Positions 6,616 to 9,375 of a stretch of DNA of 9,375 nt are shown here, one piece after another (within the stretch, counting starts at the first letter, position 1; each line of letters starts with the position of its first letter). The DNA comes from an uncultured Marinilabiliales bacterium (GTDB taxonomy: Bacteria > Bacteroidota > Bacteroidia > Bacteroidales > BM520): contig CALFIZ010000246.1 in assembly GCA_937877575.1 (NCBI GenBank), positions 1-9,375 on the forward strand, in the 5' to 3' direction. The position numbers and the translations under genes were made by a program. The notes under the pieces are model-generated. The model was not told the DNA's origin and searched no databases. It saw nothing but the letters and a program-made list of their open reading frames with translations.

Positions 6616-6639
6616 TTGAGAATTAAATTAAATAACTGA

Positions 6640-7140
6640 TTATTTATTAGGGGCAGCCACTGGAGAAGCGCCGCCTTCAACATTATTCTTAATAGGCTGA
6701 TTATCAGTATTTTTCCTCACTTCACCTTTGATTCTGATAGTCTGTGGGCTATTGGAAGCATTGGAGGTAATGGTGATAGACTTGTTAATCGGGCCTATTC
6801 TGGAAGTCTTGTATTGAACTTTAATTACAGTTGACTGGCCTGGCAGGACCGGAGCCTTTGTCCATTCAGGGACCGTACATCCACAGGATGACTTGCAGTC
6901 AGAGAGGATGAGAGGTTCCTTACCGGTATTTGTGAGAGTGAACTCACAACCGCCGTCACCATTCTCCATGATTATACCATAGTCATGAATCATTTTGTCA
7001 AATTCCATGTAAGGGGCATGAGATTTCTTAATGACTTCATTTGTGTTCTGAGAATCAGTTTTTACGGCAGTGGCATCCTGTGCGAAAGCCACAGATGTTG
7101 CAGCCATAACAAATGATAAGATTACAATTAATTTTTTCAT
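6640..7140 (-). CDS. Secreted DUF1573 domain protein
   Basis: A 166-residue exported protein of unknown function, a type common in Bacteroidetes. A Sec signal peptide is clear: MKK, hydrophobic 4-19, and an AFA-QD cleavage site after residue 20. The DUF1573 domain fills about 44-141: FDKMIHDYGII (47-57), FTLTNTGKEPLILSD (67-81), the hallmark CKSSCGCTVPEW (82-93), LPGQSTVIKVQY (99-110) and ITITSNA to IKGEV. This is an immunoglobulin-like (ASPM/MSP-type) beta sandwich, and Cys82, 86 and 88 with Cys65 are candidates for disulfide or metal binding in the periplasm. The last 25 residues are low complexity (Asn, Ala, Pro). It lies 15 bases after the S41 peptidase and 24 before the aminotransferase. 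No biochemical role can be stated. Confidence 0.9.
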   Translation of the reverse strand: MKKLIVILSFVMAATSVAFAQDATAVKTDSQNTNEVIKKSHAPYMEFDKMIHDYGIIMENGDGGCEFTLTNTGKEPLILSDCKSSCGCTVPEWTKAPVLPGQSTVIKVQYKTSRIGPINKSITITSNASNSPQTIRIKGEVRKNTDNQPIKNNVEGGASPVAAPNK

Positions 7141-7155
7141 GATAATAAGTTTTAA

Positions 7156-8733
7156 TTATTTGTTTAACAATTCAATAGCTATATTAAACTCATCAGATAG
7201 CGGATTTGCAATCTGATAATAAGTATTCATATCGAACAAATCTCTGCCAATCAAGGCTTTGAGTTGGGTATCAATAATAATCTTAGACTGATTATACCCA
7301 TCCATATCTTTTTTGATATCATTTTTTTCGACAAACCCGATAAAATCATTGATTATGTCATCAGTAACATTGAATTTATCAATATATGTTTTACTGTCAG
7401 GATATTTTTTATTCAATTCTTTTCTATGACTGTTCACGTAATCAATACAGTATTTAGCCTGCAAACCTTTAATATTCAAACTTTTATAATAAGAAGAGAA
7501 TGATGTGGTATCAAGTGGGACGAAAACATCGGGCATGATACCGCCGCCGCCATAGACTGTTCTGCCGGAAGCGGTGGCATATTTAAGGGAGTCAGGGAAG
7601 GAAATGCTGTCCTGGTTAACGAACTCACCATGTTTTAGGCGTTCGGAGAGTTCCTTGTAATACTCCTCGCTGCCGCCATCGTACGGTTTCTGGATGCAGC
7701 GTCCGCTTGGGGTATAATAACGGGCTATGGTAAGTCGGATTTGGGAGCTGTCGGCGAGTGAGAACGGGCGTTGGACAAGGCCTTTGCCGAAAGAGCGGCG
7801 TCCAATGAGAGTACCGCGGTCCCAATCCTGAACTGCGCCCGACACAATTTCGCTGGCAGAAGCAGAGCCCTCATTGATTAGAATCACGAGGTCGCCATCC
7901 TCAAAAATGCCGTCGGCGGTAGCGATAGCATCTTTTCTCGGGCTCATGCGGCCTTGTGTGTAAACGATGAGTTTACCGAATGGCAGGAACTGGTCGGCTA
8001 CGGAAATTGCAACATCAAGATACCCGCCGGAGTTGTTGCGCAGGTCGAAGATGAGCTTTTTCATGCCTTGAGAGCGCAAATCGCTGAGTGCATCTGCTAT
8101 TTCTTCTATGGAGGTACGGGCGAATTTGCTGAGTTTTATATAGCCTATATTTTTATCGACCATATAATGTGCGTCAACGCTATACAGAGGAATCACATCT
8201 CTGATGATTGTAAAATCGAGCGGTTCCGGAACATTTTGGCGAACCACCTTGACATTGACGGCAGAGCCTTTAGGACCTCGGAGATGTTTCTGGACCCAGT
8301 TGATGGTGACAGATTTGCCGGTGGCATTTTCTCCATCGACCTCGACTATTTTGTCACCCGCAGCAATGCCTACCTTTTCAGAGGGGCCGCCTGAGACAGG
8401 TGAAATCACCACAATGGTGTCGTGGTTCAGCTGATATTGGACTCCTATGCCCTCAAAGTTGCCATTCAGAGGTTCATTGGCCTCCTTTGTCTCTTCCTTA
8501 TCCATATATACGGAGTGAGGGTCAAGTTCCTTAAGTGCCGCTTTAATGGCTGTCTCGGTAAGATTCTCAACATCAACTGTATCAGTATAGAAATAATCTA
8601 TGCATTGAAAAACTGTAGCAAGTTTGTTGACGTTATTTTTCAGTTCCCCGCTCTGAGAAAAAGATTTGCAGGGCCGGCAGAAGAAAGCTCCAAGAATGCA
8701 AACCGCCAACAGATATTTTGATAGTTTTTTCAT
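7156..8733 (-). CDS. C-terminal processing peptidase, family S41 (CtpA/Prc-like)
   Basis: A 525-residue exported serine protease that cleaves near the C-terminus of periplasmic proteins. A signal peptide (MKK, hydrophobic 7-19, cleavage near 26) comes first. An N-terminal helical part follows, with the ELDPHSVYMD motif (69-78), and then a PDZ domain (about 92-168; GIGVQY at 95-100, AAGDKIVEVDG at 124-134). The S41 protease domain contains FDLRNNSGGYLD (229-240), GSASASE (289-295) with nucleophile Ser292, and SFGKGLVQ (314-321) with the general-base Lys317. The 25-residue Ser-Lys spacing matches Ser452-Lys477 of E. coli Prc. A C-terminal extension of about 120 residues after GGGGIMPD (396-402) is typical of Bacteroidetes members. 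It is the first gene of the operon with DUF1573 and the aminotransferase, divergent from the rhomboid. The family is certain; the substrates are unknown. Confidence 0.95.
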   Translation of the reverse strand: MKKLSKYLLAVCILGAFFCRPCKSFSQSGELKNNVNKLATVFQCIDYFYTDTVDVENLTETAIKAALKELDPHSVYMDKEETKEANEPLNGNFEGIGVQYQLNHDTIVVISPVSGGPSEKVGIAAGDKIVEVDGENATGKSVTINWVQKHLRGPKGSAVNVKVVRQNVPEPLDFTIIRDVIPLYSVDAHYMVDKNIGYIKLSKFARTSIEEIADALSDLRSQGMKKLIFDLRNNSGGYLDVAISVADQFLPFGKLIVYTQGRMSPRKDAIATADGIFEDGDLVILINEGSASASEIVSGAVQDWDRGTLIGRRSFGKGLVQRPFSLADSSQIRLTIARYYTPSGRCIQKPYDGGSEEYYKELSERLKHGEFVNQDSISFPDSLKYATASGRTVYGGGGIMPDVFVPLDTTSFSSYYKSLNIKGLQAKYCIDYVNSHRKELNKKYPDSKTYIDKFNVTDDIINDFIGFVEKNDIKKDMDGYNQSKIIIDTQLKALIGRDLFDMNTYYQIANPLSDEFNIAIELLNK

Positions 8734-8759
8734 TAATTGTTCTTCAATTTAATAGTTTG

Positions 8760-8767
8760 CAAAATTA
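8760..8767 (-). promoter_or_regulatory. Probable -7 promoter element of the S41 operon
   Basis: The minus strand reads TAATTTTG followed by C, an exact TAnnTTTG match, 26 bases upstream of the S41 ATG. Transcription would start near 8753 with a leader of about 20 bases. No clear TTTG at -33 is seen. The 94-base divergent spacer with the rhomboid gene is where a promoter is required. Confidence 0.55.
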
Positions 8768-8803
8768 CAATTATTTTCTTAATTACATATTTAAAAAAAT
8801 CCA

Positions 8804-8811
8804 TTACTTTG
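8804..8811 (+). promoter_or_regulatory. Possible -7 promoter element of the rhomboid gene
   Basis: TTACTTTG followed by C resembles the Bacteroidetes -7 box but has only one base between TA and TTTG instead of two, and no -33 TTG is visible upstream. It would give a leader of only about ten bases before the ATG at 8828. It is the best candidate in the divergent spacer, but weak. Confidence 0.3.
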
Positions 8812-8827
8812 CAGAAAAAAAGAACAG

Positions 8828-9375
8828 ATGAAACCGGAACTGAAGAAGTTGACTACAGCAATGGTATATCCTACCCTTTTCATTCTGCTGCTGACAATAA
8901 TATGGTTTGTTGACACCTATTTTGAATTAGGTTTGGGACGTTACGGCATGAGACCGTTCACGGCAGAAGGTCTGATAGGCATTATCACCGAACCATTGTT
9001 ACATGCAGACTTTGAACATCTGCTATCAAATATTGTTCCATTGTTTGTTTTAGGCACAGGATTATTTTTCTTCTACAGGTATGATGCGGTTAAAATAAGC
9101 ATATTCTGTTATCTGCTGACCGGTATATGGACATGGTTCATGGGGAAAGGCACGGGGATACATATAGGGGCGAGCGGACTTGTAGATTCGCTTATCACGT
9201 TTCATCTTTTGAGCGCCATAATAAGGCAGAGGCGCGATCTTGAGGCTTATTCCCTTATCATCATATTATTATATGGAGGTTTTATATGGGGGCTTTTCCC
9301 GGATTTTTTCCCCGGGAGAGCCATCAGCTGGCAGTCGCACTTGTCGGGAGCCATGGCAGGAGTAGTCGCTGCAAT
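8828..9375 (+). CDS. Rhomboid family intramembrane serine protease (3' end outside window)
   Basis: An open frame of 182 codons from the ATG at 8828 to the window edge, without a stop, so the C-terminus is missing. Rhomboids cut transmembrane helices inside the bilayer. The N-terminus is short and leads directly into TM1 (about 13-30), as in compact six-helix rhomboids. The family signature is in place: HADFEHLLSN (59-68) with His59, His64 and Asn68 spaced as His145, His150 and Asn154 in E. coli GlpG; HIGASG (112-117) with nucleophile Ser116; and SWQSHLSGAMAG (167-178) with catalytic His171. Hydrophobic segments at about 68-83, 88-105, 115-132 and 142-158 fit the remaining helices. Unusually, the positions after the active-site GASG read LVDS, where an aromatic residue followed by a small one is typical. 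It is divergent from the S41 protease gene. Confidence 0.9.
   Translation, partial: MKPELKKLTTAMVYPTLFILLLTIIWFVDTYFELGLGRYGMRPFTAEGLIGIITEPLLHADFEHLLSNIVPLFVLGTGLFFFYRYDAVKISIFCYLLTGIWTWFMGKGTGIHIGASGLVDSLITFHLLSAIIRQRRDLEAYSLIIILLYGGFIWGLFPDFFPGRAISWQSHLSGAMAGVVAA

Noticed and set aside
7954..8394. 146-codon plus-strand open frame opposite the S41 peptidase
   Set aside because: It lies wholly antisense to a well-conserved protease domain and its translation resembles no family; it is a reverse-strand shadow.

Overview
The window looks like ordinary chromosome from a member of the Bacteroidota, most likely the order Bacteroidales. The protein types support this: an S41 C-terminal processing peptidase, a DUF1573 protein, a DUF1343/NamZ protein, an ECF sigma factor without a recognisable anti-sigma, and a compact rhomboid of the Bacteroidetes style. 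So do the intergenic AT-richness, the lack of Shine-Dalgarno sequences in front of most genes, and several TAnnTTTG boxes, the -7 element of the Bacteroidetes primary sigma factor. I cannot fix the family or genus from the sequence alone. No rRNA, tRNA, CRISPR array, insertion sequence or phage gene is visible.

Layout: nine complete or probable genes lie on the minus strand. Reading in their direction, from right to left, they are the S41 peptidase (8733-7156), a DUF1573 secreted protein (7140-6640), a PLP-dependent aminotransferase (6615-5416), a strong intrinsic-terminator-like hairpin (5405-5366), a NamZ-type exo-N-acetylmuramidase (5355-4141), a LolC/E-like permease (4119-2899), an ECF sigma factor (2731-2144), a 70-residue unknown protein (2092-1880), endonuclease III (1877-1233) and RecA (1119-130). 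On the plus strand, diverging from the S41 gene, a rhomboid protease starts at 8828 and runs off the right edge. It has no stop codon in the window. The left 129 bases hold no gene I can support.

Likely transcription units: (1) S41 - DUF1573 - aminotransferase, with gaps of 15 and 24 bases, ending at the 5374-5405 hairpin; (2) namZ - permease, 21 bases apart, with no visible promoter of its own and so probably dependent on read-through of that hairpin; (3) sigma factor - 70-aa ORF - nth, from a TAnnTTTG box near 2845, with the small ORF ending two bases before the nth ATG; (4) recA from its own box near 1195; (5) the divergent rhomboid.

Functionally there is an envelope half (periplasmic protease, secreted proteins, peptidoglycan muramyl-sugar release, lipoprotein-release-like permease, intramembrane protease) and a stress/repair half (ECF sigma, Nth base-excision repair, RecA). 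I see no new multi-gene system. The points most worth a second look are the hairpin just before namZ, the structured leader of the sigma gene, the small ORF coupled to nth, the tail-less RecA, the TGTACG repeats at the recA promoter, and the altered residues after the rhomboid catalytic serine.
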